64,000 nt of DNA from Prunus persica (taxonomy: Eukaryota > Streptophyta > Magnoliopsida > Rosales > Rosaceae), in NCBI RefSeq assembly GCF_000346465.2, contig NC_034013.1, positions 6,537,308 through 6,601,307 of the forward strand, written 5' to 3'. The translations under genes and the position numbers were made by a program. Positions 11,170 to 22,192 of this stretch are shown here, piece by piece. Below the pieces are notes generated by a model. The model made no database searches, was not told the DNA's origin, and saw nothing but the letters and a program-made list of their open reading frames with translations. Positions within the stretch are counted from its first letter, which is position 1, and the number at the start of each line of letters is the position of its first letter.

Positions 11170-11404
11170 TGTTGACGTGAGTCTCCTAATTAATCAAGGA
11201 TAATTATTTCCTTGATTAATTAAGGGATTTACTTTCCTATTTTTTATATAATTGATAAATCATTGTACAATTAGGAGATACTTTCCTAATTCTTTACTAT
11301 ATCTAATTCCTTGTAAAACCCTCATGTAAACTCCTATATATACCTCCTTATGGAGAAGAATAAAACAAAACCCAAAGTATTCAAACCATATTCATATTTT
11401 AGCA
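11170..11404 (+). repeat. Copia 5' LTR
   Basis: TGTTGACGTGAG...ATTTTAGCA, 235 bp. A TATA-like CTCCTATATATACCTCC near 11331-11347 lies upstream of the presumed R region. Confidence 0.92.
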
Positions 11405-11416
11405 TGGTATCAGAGC
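11405..11416 (+). promoter_or_regulatory. Primer-binding site (initiator Met-tRNA)
   Basis: TGGTATCAGAGC directly follows the 5' LTR. It is the standard plant copia primer-binding site. Confidence 0.9.
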
Positions 11417-11694
11417 CATCGATCCTAGGTTGTATTTAAACCCTTATCTCAAATTTCTCATATTCAAATCCCAAACCCTAAATCAAATTCCTCATATTTT
11501 TTCCCAAATCCAAATCCCTCAAATCTAAAGTCCTCAAATCCTCTTATCAAAATCCCTAAACACATACCCTCAAATCTTATACACATACCTCTCAAATCCA
11601 ATTCTTGCATCAAATTCATACATCAAATTCCTCAAATCAAATTCCTCAACTCACAATTTCTCACATTCTTATATCACATCTTACTTCTACTGCA

Positions 11695-12315
11695 ATGTCA
11701 AGAACCCCTACGATTCTCCCCTTTATTGCAAACTCAAAGAAGCATGTGATCAATCTTGCTGACCCAGCTACTCGAACTCATGCTTCTATCGCCACCACAA
11801 AAGGTTCTACTTTTCATACGTCATCTCAAAAATCCGCATGGATTATCGACTCGGGTGCTACGAATCATATGACTTTTGATCCTAGCCAACTTATTAGTCT
11901 CAAATCATCCACTCTGTCGGCGGTGTCTAATGCTAATGGTACCCCCTCCTCTGTGGTTGGGGAGGGCTCTCTATCTCTCTCTACTTCCCTACATGTAGAT
12001 TCTGTATTACTTGTTCCATCTTTGTATCATAACTTGTTATCTATTGCACAACTTACTACTACTTTGGAATGTACCGTAACATTTTGGTTGAATCATTGTG
12101 TTTTTCAGGACATCCTCACAGGAAAGACGATTAATTGTGGTACTCGACAGGGAAAACTCTACTACTTGGACTGGGCACTGGATAATGAGGTCAAGATTGG
12201 TCAAGCTTTCATAACCAGTGGAACTCGTTATGACGGGGAGAGAGACAAAATGTGGTTATGGCATAAACGTCTTAGGCATGCCTCATTCGGTTATCTTAAG
12301 AAGTTGTTTCCATAA
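11695..12315 (+). pseudogene. Copia protease and GAG-pre-integrase region
   Basis: The first ATG in this frame is at 11695. The frame contains the retropepsin active site IIDSGATNHM near 11845-11875, then a GAG-pre-integrase motif WLWHKRLRHASFGYL before a stop at 12313-12315. Only about 290 bp separate the primer site from this ATG, and they are simple, TCAAATC-rich sequence. The capsid and nucleocapsid part of Gag, with its CCHC knuckle, is therefore absent. The stop separates this frame from the integrase zinc motif downstream. Confidence 0.75.
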
Positions 12316-12812
12316 TTATTTTTCCAATCTTGATGTTTTTAGCTTCTAGTGTGATACGTGTGAATTGGCTAAGAGCCATTGTGTCCCGTTCCCATTAAGT
12401 TCAAATAAGAGTTCGGTTTCGTTTTCCCTTGTTCATTCTGATGTCTGGGGACCTGCTAAAATTGCCACTCCGGTAGGGGCGCGATGGTTTGTCACGTTTA
12501 TAAATGATTGCACACGCATGACTTGGGTTTCCCTTCTTAAAACTAAAGGGAAAGTCATTTCCAAGTTTCAACAGTTTTATCAAATGGTGGAGACGTCTTA
12601 GGCATGCCTCGTTCGGTTATCTTAAGAAGTTGTTTCCATCATTATTTTCCAGTCTTGATGTTTCCAGCTTCCAGTGTGATACGTGTGAATTGGTTAAGAG
12701 CCATCATGTCCCGTTCCCATTAAGTTCAAATAAGAGTTTGGTTCCTTTTTCCCTTGTTCATTCTGATGTCTGGGGACCTGCTAAAATTGCCACTCCGGCA
12801 GGGGCGCGATGG
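12267..12812 (+). repeat. 326-bp partial tandem duplication in copia integrase
   Basis: The segment from ACGTCTTAGGCATGCC at 12267 recurs at 12593 and stays similar through GGGGCGCGATGG at 12812, where the copies part. Roughly 7% of positions differ between the copies by eye. The second copy then joins directly to the distal half of the integrase core. Confidence 0.85.
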
Positions 12813-13620
12813 CGGAGACTTAGTTTCATGCCAGAATTCAGGTTCTTCGTTCTGACAATGACGGAGAATTTCTCAACCATGATCTTAACCAGTTCTTACA
12901 AGATCATGACATCATACATCAACACTTATGCCCTTACACTCCCCAACAGAATGGGGTGGTTGAAAGAAAGAACAGACGCTTATTGGAAATCGTTCGTGCC
13001 TCTCTCTTTGGTGCCAATATGCCACGATCCTTTTGGGGCGAAGCAGTCGTCTTTGCTGCATAACATATCAATCGGATTCCCTCTAGTATCCTAAATTTCC
13101 AAACACCACTCAAACACTTCACTACCATATCCAAACACCTCCCACCCCAAACCTAGAACCCCGAATTTTTGGCTGTGTTGTATTTGTCCACTTACATGAT
13201 CACCAACGAAGTAAATTGGATCCCCGAGCCGAAAAGTGTGTTTTCATTGGCGATGCACCTCATCAGAAAGGATACCAGTGTTATCATCCTCCTAGTCAGA
13301 AGGTCTTCACCTCCATAGAGTTGTGTTTTGGGAACATGACTTATAGTTTTCAACAGCCTAGGAGGAGAATCGAGAATCCACCACTGCTCCAATTCTCAAT
13401 TTTTTTTCCCCAGGACGTCACTCTGCATCAAAATGATCGGTTGCCAGTGGAAAGCAACTGATCACCTCCCCTTAGTTCTTCAACTATAGAGAACCTGCTT
13501 CAAAACGATCGGTCGCTAGCAGACAGTGACCGGTCGCCAGAGGAAAACGATCAGTTGTCTCCACGCTGTAAAAATCAGGAGGAGGAAATTGAACCGTTTT
13601 ATGAGATTTTGCTTGCTTAA
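12316..13620 (+). pseudogene. Copia integrase remnant with internal duplication
   Basis: The pieces lie in several frames. A zinc-binding CDTCE segment and the first half of the core (LVHSDVWGP) appear at about 12350-12600. The same stretch appears again at 12593-12812. The second half of the core (SDNDGEF, then TPQQNGVVERKN) is at about 12850-13010. A C-terminal retroviral-integrase-like part follows (KCVFIGDAPHQKGYQCY) at 13216-13340. Frameshifts and stops separate the blocks, so no integrase can be made. Confidence 0.75.
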
Positions 13621-15390
13621 GCTCCAGTACTGCACCAATCAGCTGTTGAGGAAGTCATTCTAGTAACATCTTTTCCTGAAACTGATAACACTAATAAAAT
13701 ATCCCATGATGATTTGATTTCAGAAGGCACAGAGCCTACATATCAGCTTCCTGAAAGGAAGAATCGTGGCAAACCTCGAGTACAATATGAAACAGATCTT
13801 AAAGCCAAAGGGAAATAACCCATCAATAATTATATATCTCTTAGCAGATTATCAGAGTCACATATGAACTATGTGAAGTAGTTGGCTGACATAGCTATCC
13901 CCAATAGTGTAACTGAAGCACTAGAAGACCCAAAATGGAAAGAAGCTATGAATGAAGAAATGCGAGCTCTCCAAAAGAATGTCACATGGTAACTCGTGCC
14001 CTTACCTTATGGAAAGAAGACAGTAGGATGCATGTGGATTTATACTGTGAAACTTAAAGCAGATGGATCCGTTGAAAGATATAAAGCTAGATTGGTGGCG
14101 AAGGGGTACACATAGAGATATAGGATAGACAACGAGGTGACCTTTGCCCCAGTAACCAAGATTAACACTATTAGAGTCCTATTGCCTTTAGCAGCAAATC
14201 TCAATTGGCCACTACATCAGTTTGATGTCAAAAATGCATTTTTACATGGAGACTTGGAAGAAGAAGTATATATGGACTTACCCCCAGGATGTAATTAAGC
14301 TATTGACAAGAAAAATCAAGTTTGCAAGCTCAGAAAGTCATTATATGGGTTAAAGCAATCTCCCAGGGCATGGTTTGGGAAACTTACTAAATCTATGAAT
14401 AATTTTGGATATACACAGAGTAATTCAGATCACACCCTGTTCTTGAAGCGTGATGAAGGAAAACTTACTGCATTGATTGTTTATGTAGATGACATAATCG
14501 TAACTGGAAACGATGCAGAAGAGCAACTGAAGTTGCAAAAGTATTTGTCTTAGGAATTTGAGATGAAGCATTTAGGTGATTCAAAGCACTTTCTCGGAAT
14601 CGAAGTAGCAAGATCAAAAACTGGTATATTTCTGTCTCAAGGGAAGTATGTAATGGATCTACTCTCTGAAATAGGAATGCTTGGATGTAAGCCTGCTGAC
14701 ACACCCATTGAGATGAATCACAAGTTGTGAACACATGGACCAAGAACCAACCAATAAGGAACAGTTCCAACGCCTTGTTGGAAGGTTGATATACCTGGCA
14801 CACACAAGACCAGATACTGCATATGCTGTGAGTGTGGTTAGTCTGTTTATGTATTCTCCTAGTGTTTCTCATAGGAATGCAGTTGATCGGATCTTAAGAT
14901 ACTTAAAGTCAACCCCTGGGAAAGGATTAATGTTCTCAAAAAATGGAGATCTTGAAGTTGTTGGATACACATATGCTGATTGGGCTGGTTCCATTACAGA
15001 TAAACGCTCTATATTCATGTTACTTTACATTCGTGAGAGGTAACCTATCCACTTGGCGGAGTAAAAAGAAAAATGTGGTTTCTCGGTCTAGTGCAGAAGC
15101 AGAGTATTGAGGAATGGATCACGAAGTTTGTTGTGGATCAAAAGACTCTTGACAGAATTGGGCTTCAAGCCAGAAAAGCCAATGGAGTCGCATTATGACA
15201 ACAAGTCAGCTATCGATATTGCCCATAATCCAGTTCAACATGATCGAACCAAACAAGTTGAGGTGGATAGACATTTTATCAAAGAAAAAATTGAGAAAAA
15301 GATCATCCGCCTACCATTCGTAAAATCAGAAGATCAACTGGTAGATATCTTAACCAAAGTTGTTTGTGGAAGTATTTCATGACCCACTTA
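13621..15390 (+). pseudogene. Copia reverse transcriptase and RNase H remnant
   Basis: Reverse transcriptase motifs are recognisable from about 13910 to 14730: [56 protein letters not shown] and the catalytic YVDD in LIVYVDDIIVTGND. RNase H follows at 14735-15382, with RLVGRLIYLAHTRPDTAYAV, then SSAEAEY and a final DILTK motif. Several in-frame stops (near 13868, 13990, 14115, 14296 and 14551) and frame changes near 15040-15110 make it inactive. Confidence 0.8.
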
Positions 15391-15532
15391 CCAAACAAGT
15401 TGAGGTGGATAGACATTTTATCAAAGAAAAAATTGAGAAAAAGATCATCCGCCTACCATTCGTAAAATCAGAAGATCAACTGGTAGATATCTTAACCAAA
15501 GTTGTTTGTGGAAGTATTTCATGACCCACTTA
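15249..15532 (+). repeat. 142-bp exact tandem duplication in copia 3' end
   Basis: Units 15249-15390 and 15391-15532 look identical base for base. They cover the last part of RNase H. 142 is not a multiple of 3, so the duplication also shifts the frame. Identity of the copies implies a recent event. Confidence 0.9.
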
Positions 15533-15577
15533 CCAAGTTGGGCATTGGTGACATATATGCACCAACTTGAGGAGCAG

Positions 15578-15812
15578 TGTTGACGTGAGTCTCCTAATTA
15601 ATCAAGGAGAATTATTTCCTTGATCAATTAAGGGATTTACTTTCCTATTTTTTATATAATTGATAAATCATTGTACAATTAGGAGATACTTTCCTAATTC
15701 TTTACTGTATCTAATTCCTTGTAAAACTCTCATGTAAACTCCTATATATCCCTCTTTATGGAGAAGAATAAAACAAAACCCAAAGTATTCAAATCATATT
15801 CATATTTTAGCA
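15578..15812 (+). repeat. Copia 3' LTR
   Basis: 235 bp, TG...CA, about 97% identical to the 5' LTR by eye. It is followed by the target-site copy AAAGC. Confidence 0.92.
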
Positions 15813-16231
15813 AAAGCATTAGATCTGGGATTGATATCAAAGACATGCAAAATATGAGACACTAATCATCAACAAAAGGATGTTTATACTAACAAAATAT
15901 ATTACAGAGGAGTGTATGACTCTCACAAACACAAATTGCAAATTCACCTAAATCATTCCCACGCAGATGAGTCAAGAACAAAATTCAGATTAGAGGACAA
16001 AATCATATTTGGAGTAAATTAGCTCAAACAAAAAGATAAAAACCTCTAAAAGTAATTTTACGACACACACATGAACTTTTCCCTATAGATGCTGCATAGA
16101 TAAAAACATCTATAAAGGTAAAAACCTCTAAAAGTAATTTTATGAAACACAAACATGAACTTTACCTTATAAATGCTACATAGATAAAAACTTGTAAAAG
16201 TAATTTTATGAGACATACATATGAACTTTAC

Positions 16232-16318
16232 CTTATAGATGCTGCATAGATGATTTCATCGTTCTTCTCTAGGATGACAGTATAGAAACCTCTAAAATTT
16301 AACCGACCCAAATTTGAC
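16232..16318 (-). other. Acetyltransferase exon, copy 2 of 3 (87 bp, intact)
   Basis: It has the same length and phase as the exon at 10994-11080, with acceptor TTCTAG and donor GTAAAG. It differs by a few residues (LGRLNF, YTVILEKND). The frame is open. Confidence 0.65.
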
Positions 16319-16834
16319 CTAGAAAAGAATGATTTTACAAACAAATTTCAATTTAGTCATAAGATGATGATGCTATGAATGTTTAAACTTATTTTGCTGG
16401 CAAAAGCGTTAGATCTGAGACTGATATCAAAGAGAGGCAAAATATGAGACACTAATCATCAACATAAGGATGTTTATACTAACAAAATTTATTACAGAGG
16501 AGTGTCTGACTCTCACAAACACGAATTGCAAATTCACCCAAATCACTCATACACAGACGACCCAAGAACAAAATTCAAATTAGAGGACAAAACCAGATTT
16601 GGAGTAAAGCAGCTCAAACAAAAAGATAAAAACATCTTAAATTTACCTCTAAAAAGATAAAAACCTCTTAAAGTAATTTTATGACACACAAATGAATTTT
16701 ACCTTATAGATGATGCATAGATAAAAACCTCTAAAAGTAATTATATAAGACACACACATGAACTTTACCTTATAAATGTTGCATAGATAAAAACCTGTAA
16801 AAGTAATGATATGAGATACACACATAAACTTTAC

Positions 16835-16920
16835 CTTATATATGCTGGATAGATGATTTCATCATTCTTCTCTAAGATGGCATTATAGAAACCTCTAAAT
16901 TTAACCGACTCAAATTTGAC
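16835..16920 (-). pseudogene. Acetyltransferase exon, copy 3 of 3 (broken)
   Basis: 86 bp. One T is lost from the run after GGTTAAAT, shifting the frame, and the acceptor AG has become AA (TTCCAA). The protein end still reads GFYNAILEKNDEIIYPAYIR. Confidence 0.6.
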
Positions 16921-17139
16921 TTGGAAAATAACGATTTTGCAAACAAATTTCAATTTAGTCATAAGATGATGATGGTATGGATGTTTATACTTTTTTTTTT
17001 TTTTTTTGTGTGGCAAAAGCATCAGATCTGAGACTGATATCAAAGAGGGGCCAAACATGAGACACTAATCATCAACAAAAGGATGTTTATACTAACAAAA
17101 TATATTATAGAGGAGTGTCCGACTCTCACAAAAACGAAT

Positions 17140-18296
17140 TGCAAATTCACCCAAATCACTCCAACACAGATGAGTAAATAACAAAATTCAAATTAGAGGA
17201 CAAAACTAGATTTGGAGTAAAGTAGCTCAAACAAAAAGATAAAAAATCACTCAAATCACTTCCACACAAAGTTGAGTCAAGAATGAAGTTTAGATTAGAA
17301 AACAAAACTAGATGTAAAGTAGCTCAAACAAAAAGAGAAAAAATCACCCAAATCACTCCCACACAGATGAGTCAAGAACAAAGTTGAGATTAGAGAACAA
17401 AACCAGATCTGAAGTTCAGTAGCTCAAACAAAAAGAGAAAAAATCACCCAAATCACTCCCACACGGATGAGTCAAGAACAAAGTTCATATTAGAGAACAA
17501 AACCAGATTTGATGTTCAGTAGCTCAAATAAAAGGAAAAATCACCTAATCATTCCCACACAGATGAGTCAAGAACAAAGTTCATATTAGAGAACAAAACT
17601 AGATCTGAAGTTTAGTAGCTCAAACAAAAAGAGAAAAATCACCCAAATCACTCCCACATAGTCATGTCAAGAACAAAGTTTAGATTAGAGAACAAAATCA
17701 GATCTGAAGTTTAGTAGCTCGAACAAAAAGAGAAAAAAAATCAACCAAATCACTTTCGCGCAAAGTTCAAATTAGAGAACAAAACTAGATCTGAAATAGG
17801 TCAAACACGAAAGGAAAAAAATCACCCAAATCACTACCATACAGACGAGTCAAGAACAACGTTTAGATTAGGGAACAATACCAGATCTAAAGTATCTCCA
17901 ATAAAAAAGAAAAAAATCACGCAAATTACTCCCACTCAGATGAGTCAAGAATAAAGTTTAGATTAGAGAACAAAACCAGATCTGAAGTAGCTCAAACAAA
18001 AAAGGAAAAATAATCACCCAAATTACTCCCACTCAGATGAGTCAAGAACAAAGTTTAGATTAGAGAACAAAACCTGATCTGAAGTAGCTCAAACAAAAAA
18101 GGAAAAATAATCACCCAAATTCCTCCCACACAGATGAGTGAAGAATGAAGTTCAGATTAGAGAACAAAACCATATTTGAAGTAGCTCAAACAAAAAAGGA
18201 AAAAAATAATCCAAATCACTCCCACACAGATGAGTCAAGAACAAAGTTCATGTTAGAGAACAAAACCAGATATGAAGTAGCTCAAACAAAAGAGAA
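17140..18296. repeat. Minisatellite, about 95-bp period, about 12 copies
   Basis: Units contain AATCACCCAAATCACTCC, CACAGATGAGTCAAGAACAA, AGATTAGAGAACAAAACCAG and AGTAGCTCAAACAAAAA in that order. Period varies from about 85 to 105 bp through small deletions and A-run changes. The same motif set occurs once in each 600-bp unit at 15813-17240, so the minisatellite probably grew from the intron part of that unit. Confidence 0.85.
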
Positions 18297-19856
18297 ACAA
18301 ATGTATTTTTCTCTCACAAAATAAAGAAAAGATTTTCTTCACTTATATATGTTGTGAGCACCTTAATTCACATTCACCTTAGATGTTTCTGGCTCTCTCA
18401 AATTGTTCCAAAAGAGAGAATTTTCTCTCTTACTAAAATGTGGAGGCACACTAAACACAGTGAGAAGATGATGTATATATAGGTGATTCTAGGTGACTCA
18501 AAACCCTAAGCTGCAAGAACAAATAGGCCTCATGGTCTTACTTAAAACCAACCAAATGGGCTTACTTAACATCTTTTTCATTCATTAACTTGAAGGGGAA
18601 AAAAAGGACCAAAAGAAATTTAGCAGATTAGGAACCTTGTGCTTACCCCTGACTGTGTATTACACATTGAACAACATTTGTTCCAGTGTATCGGTTGTGC
18701 ATCTAGACCCCTGCCACTGCGATCTTAGAATTGCATTCTAGTTTTTGGTTCAAATTTTCAATATGGTCGCTGATATCTTCTCTCTTGAGAAAGTCCAAGA
18801 ACATCCGTTGTCTAAATCATTCTTGGCCCTAACCATCTTCTCCAATTTCTCAAAAATCTCTTATTAAAGTTCATTTATATCAACATTTATGTACAGAAAA
18901 AAATGATAATACGATTAAATATCAGTGTAAGTAAATACCTCACTGCAGCTCTTACAACAAATTCCCAGTTGAGGTTGTAGCTATCTCCACTTCAGCTGGT
19001 TCTTATTTATTGCTTATTTCACTTCTTCGAACAATGCTAGTGCTCTTTGCTTGCCTTCTCGGGGGCCTCCTTTTGTACTCAGGATCATCAGAACTATCTG
19101 TTTCATCATGTGCAAACACCAAACTACTTCAATTACTTCAATATCCCAGCTTTTCATTTCTATTTCTAAGCTCATACACCATTGTTTTGGTTCAACAATA
19201 TTCCTGCTTTGTAGTTTTGGTTCACATTTCACATATACGTAATTAAATTAACATAAATACTGGATCGTTTAAGCTTGTTAACGCCAAAAATGGGGTTCAA
19301 CTTAGATAGATATGGAGTGGTGGATGGTGTGTGAAGACGTGGGCCTTCAGTATGTGTATGTGCCTTCGGGATGCAAAGCAAGAGGCTGCCTTCTGTAATC
19401 GATGACATTCAACATAAGTAAAGTAAATAAGCATGCAGAAGACAAGGTATACATGGTTCACCCGAATAATAGGCTACGTCCACGGAGAAGGATGTTCTCA
19501 TTGTGATAATGTTTACATTTGTACAAAAGGATTAGACCCAAAGATAAAGAGAAGAAGGCCCAAGGCTTAAGGTACAAAGCCCAAGAGTCCAAGGGGTCCA
19601 AAGATCAAGCCCCCTTTCTAAATGGAGAATGGTCTTCTTTTCTAGGTGAAGGAGAGTCTCTACCTCTTGTAGTATTCCAATGTGGGACTCTTGACATTGC
19701 CCCTAGTTGTGACTTGTGGCAAGGCTTCTTTGGCTAAGGTGACGACCTCTCAAAGCATGGCACATGGCTGATCTTGCCTAGCTAGTTGCTCGGTTAGTCA
19801 CGGTACCAACAAAGCTCCCCGTTAAAACTCTGCTTAATTATATAATACGTACTAAG
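18297..19856. other. Unassigned interval, possible promoter and exon pieces
   Basis: On the minus strand a TATA-like TATATATACATCA (about 18470-18485) is followed by CT-rich leader-like sequence running into the minisatellite. It could be the promoter of the minus-strand unit or an LTR fragment. Minus-strand 19130-19010 reads DSSDDPEYKRRPPRRQRAS after an acceptor-like AAACAG and may be an exon, but I cannot name it. 19430-19810 resembles retrotransposon flanking sequence, without recognisable ends. Confidence 0.25.
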
Positions 19857-21871
19857 TGTTAGAAATATGCCCTTAAAGCCAACTAATTATGTAATAGTTA
19901 AAGTTAAGGACATCTTTGATAAAAGACATATTATGTTTTTAATGGGCAAGAAAAGTTGTTTTATACATTAAATCATCCTATATTATCTTTCAATATATAG
20001 AACACCCATAGTCCAAGGAATACACAAGTGGATATGAGAGCTATGTAATGAGATTGCATACATGGAGACATCTCATCATCCTTAAATTCTGAATATGTTC
20101 ATGCTCATAGGAATATTGATTAGGCGTTAATATTCTGCAAAGACCAGTACACACAGTATCATCTCTATAGGTAGGGAATGACAAGGTCTCAAGTCATTAA
20201 GTGTGGAGACATATCGATATGTGTGTAGGTGCTTGTAGAAGAACAAGTACATTGAATGCGATCCACCATGTGAGTTACAGCATGGAAGTCTTTACTCATA
20301 TGTCAAGCTAGAACTCATAAATTGCAATGGTGCAAACTAATCCTTAGACATGAGGCATCATAGATGTTTTATGGCTATGTTGTTAATCTTTGAGGGTACT
20401 ATACAGTCATGCTGAATTAGGCATAACTTAAAGCTGCTCATCAGGATTCTCAATAGAGTCATGGAAGCAAATGAATGTACAACAATGAATCTCTGCTCAT
20501 CAGGATTCTCAATAGAGTCATGGAAGCAAATGAATGTACAACAATGAATCTCTACTCTCAGTAAAGAAGTGAGAATACTCCAAGATATGATTGGTCAAAT
20601 CTTTGCGCAGAGTAGTGGATAAGACTTGAAAGAAGAAGTCTTCAAATCTTATCAGGATAATCATATAAAAGGAATGATTCACATTAGGATATTGACAATC
20701 GGATTCCATGATCTAATAATGTCAATAAGGAGTATTGACATAAGAGAAGGATTCAATTGCACAGTCATTCCAATTTGAATAGGTTCTTTCACAACGTCTC
20801 ATTTAGCTCGGATAACCGTGATTTGCTGCTAAGCGACAACCATGGTTTATAGATGTCCTAAAAGGTTTCAATTAACCTTTATTAATAAGAAGAATTAAAT
20901 TATGGAATTTAATTCGTATATCATCTCTGAGGAGTTGAGTTAACCCACTACCTTGTTAAAGGGAACCTACGGATTTACACACCCAAAGAATGTGATTAGA
21001 GGTACAAACGAGGAGAAATGAAATGAGGAGACACAAGTCAATGGTTGATAATTAAATGTCAAAGTAAACGGTCAGAAGTCAACATGTTGACCGGAGCAAT
21101 TGACCAAAGTCAAATAGTTTGACCGGGTCAATTAAGTAAGAGTATAATTTTAATTTAATAGTTAAATTATAATTAAAAGATTAATTATGGAATCAATATT
21201 TACATATAGAAATATTGGATTGGGCTTTTAAATATGATTTAAAAGGAAATTGACAAAATAGCCCAAAAGGCTATTGGGCCAAAGGGATAAGTGGCATAAG
21301 ATGACATGACCCATGGACCAAATGGAGCCCCAAATACCCACCCAATTGCCTTTTGTGTTGTCCTATATAAGCTAAGTGTTGGAGAAAACCTAGCTATGGT
21401 TTTTGGTTTCCTACTTTGGTTGATGAGTGATCATCTTTGTATCTCATCTTCCATAAACCAAAAATTGGTCCAATCAAGAAGTAGACTAGCATCTATACTT
21501 CTTGATTGCCTTCTCTTCATCTCTAGGAGCATTTGATGTGGTCATGTAGAGGACTCCAATCTTGGAGCCTTGAGGTGAAGGAGTCAAAATCCAGAGAAAC
21601 AAAAGGCCTTTCCAACAAAGGTGTTCATTCTTGAGAAATCAAGAAAAGGTCATCAAGGGTAGAAGGTCTATTTTCTTTTTCTTTTTTCTTTTTCTATTTG
21701 TGTTCAAAGAGACTAGGCTAAGATACTTGGTTTAAAATGAAAAAGGTTTAGCTCCACTAGTATAAAAAAATGAATCCGCCATTTAGAATGTTTTTGTTGT
21801 ATAGGTTGTGGCTAAAGTTCATTTCCTAAACATTAGATGCATGTTTCCTTCACCAAGAACCAAAATAACAA
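19857..21871 (+). mobile_element. Probable solo LTR, about 2 kb
   Basis: It starts TGTTAGAAATATGCCC. The end is either ...CCTTCA at 21853, with CCAAG following against CTAAG before the start (4 of 5 bases), or ...AATAACA at 21871, which mirrors TGTTA but has no matching flank. A TATA-like CCTATATAAGC lies near 21361. A 59-bp direct duplication is at 20436-20553. No primer site, coding sequence or second LTR is seen. Confidence 0.45.
20436..20553 (+). repeat. 59-bp tandem duplication
   Basis: GCTCATCAGGATTCTCAATA... at 20436-20494 is repeated at 20495-20553 with no visible mismatch. Confidence 0.9.
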
Positions 21872-22192
21872 GGAAAAACTTCATTTTTGCTTAATTGTCA
21901 ACTCAGACTTATATTAATCAGTTGGCAAAGGAAAATCAGAGTGTAAGCAATCCTCCATTCAAGTTATAAACTCATCACAGTCGAGAGCAAATTTAGCTAG
22001 AGTCGAGAGCACATCATTTCTACTATAATCATAGTTTGATAAATGTGCATAATTTATTATTATTATTTTTTTGTATTTTTGAAAAATTATTCTTGTATAT
22101 GTGTCAAACCATGATTTGCAAAAAGGAGAAATGTTCACATGAAATGAGGCAAGCCGTGCCCATTCACAGTTTAGGAACATACTCACAATGAG
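21872..22192. other. Spacer before the satellite
   Basis: AT-rich sequence with no recognisable feature, apart from a short TTATTATTATT run near 22050. The satellite begins at about 22190. Confidence 0.4.

Larger units (their letters stand above)
11170..15812 (+). mobile_element. Ty1/copia LTR retrotransposon, degenerate
   Basis: Two 235-bp LTRs (11170-11404 and 15578-15812), both TG...CA, differ at about 7 positions. The primer site TGGTATCAGAGC, complementary to initiator Met-tRNA, follows the 5' LTR directly. A purine-rich TTGAGGAGCAG precedes the 3' LTR. The flanks are AAAGT (11165-11169) and AAAGC (15813-15817), a 5-bp target duplication with one change. Neighbouring tandem copies show the unoccupied site GGCAAAAGC at 16399 and 17012. 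The internal order PR-INT-RT-RH identifies copia. Gag is almost entirely missing, and the pol part carries stops, frameshifts and two internal duplications. It could move only with help, if at all. Confidence 0.92.
15813..17240 (-). repeat. About 600-bp tandem units carrying duplicated acetyltransferase exons
   Basis: Landmarks recur in order: the 87-bp exon, GGCAAAAGC(G/A)TTAGATCTG, CACTAATCATCAAC and GAGGAGTGT. GGCAAAAGC starts at 16399 and 17012, a 613-bp spacing. The first unit is split by the copia element. Smaller partial units of about 60-80 bp, ending in a truncated exon end (GATGCTGCATAGAT followed by AAAAAC), lie at 16034-16200 and 16640-16800. The result is repeated exon plus intron sequence of the minus-strand acetyltransferase remnant. 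Confidence 0.75.
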
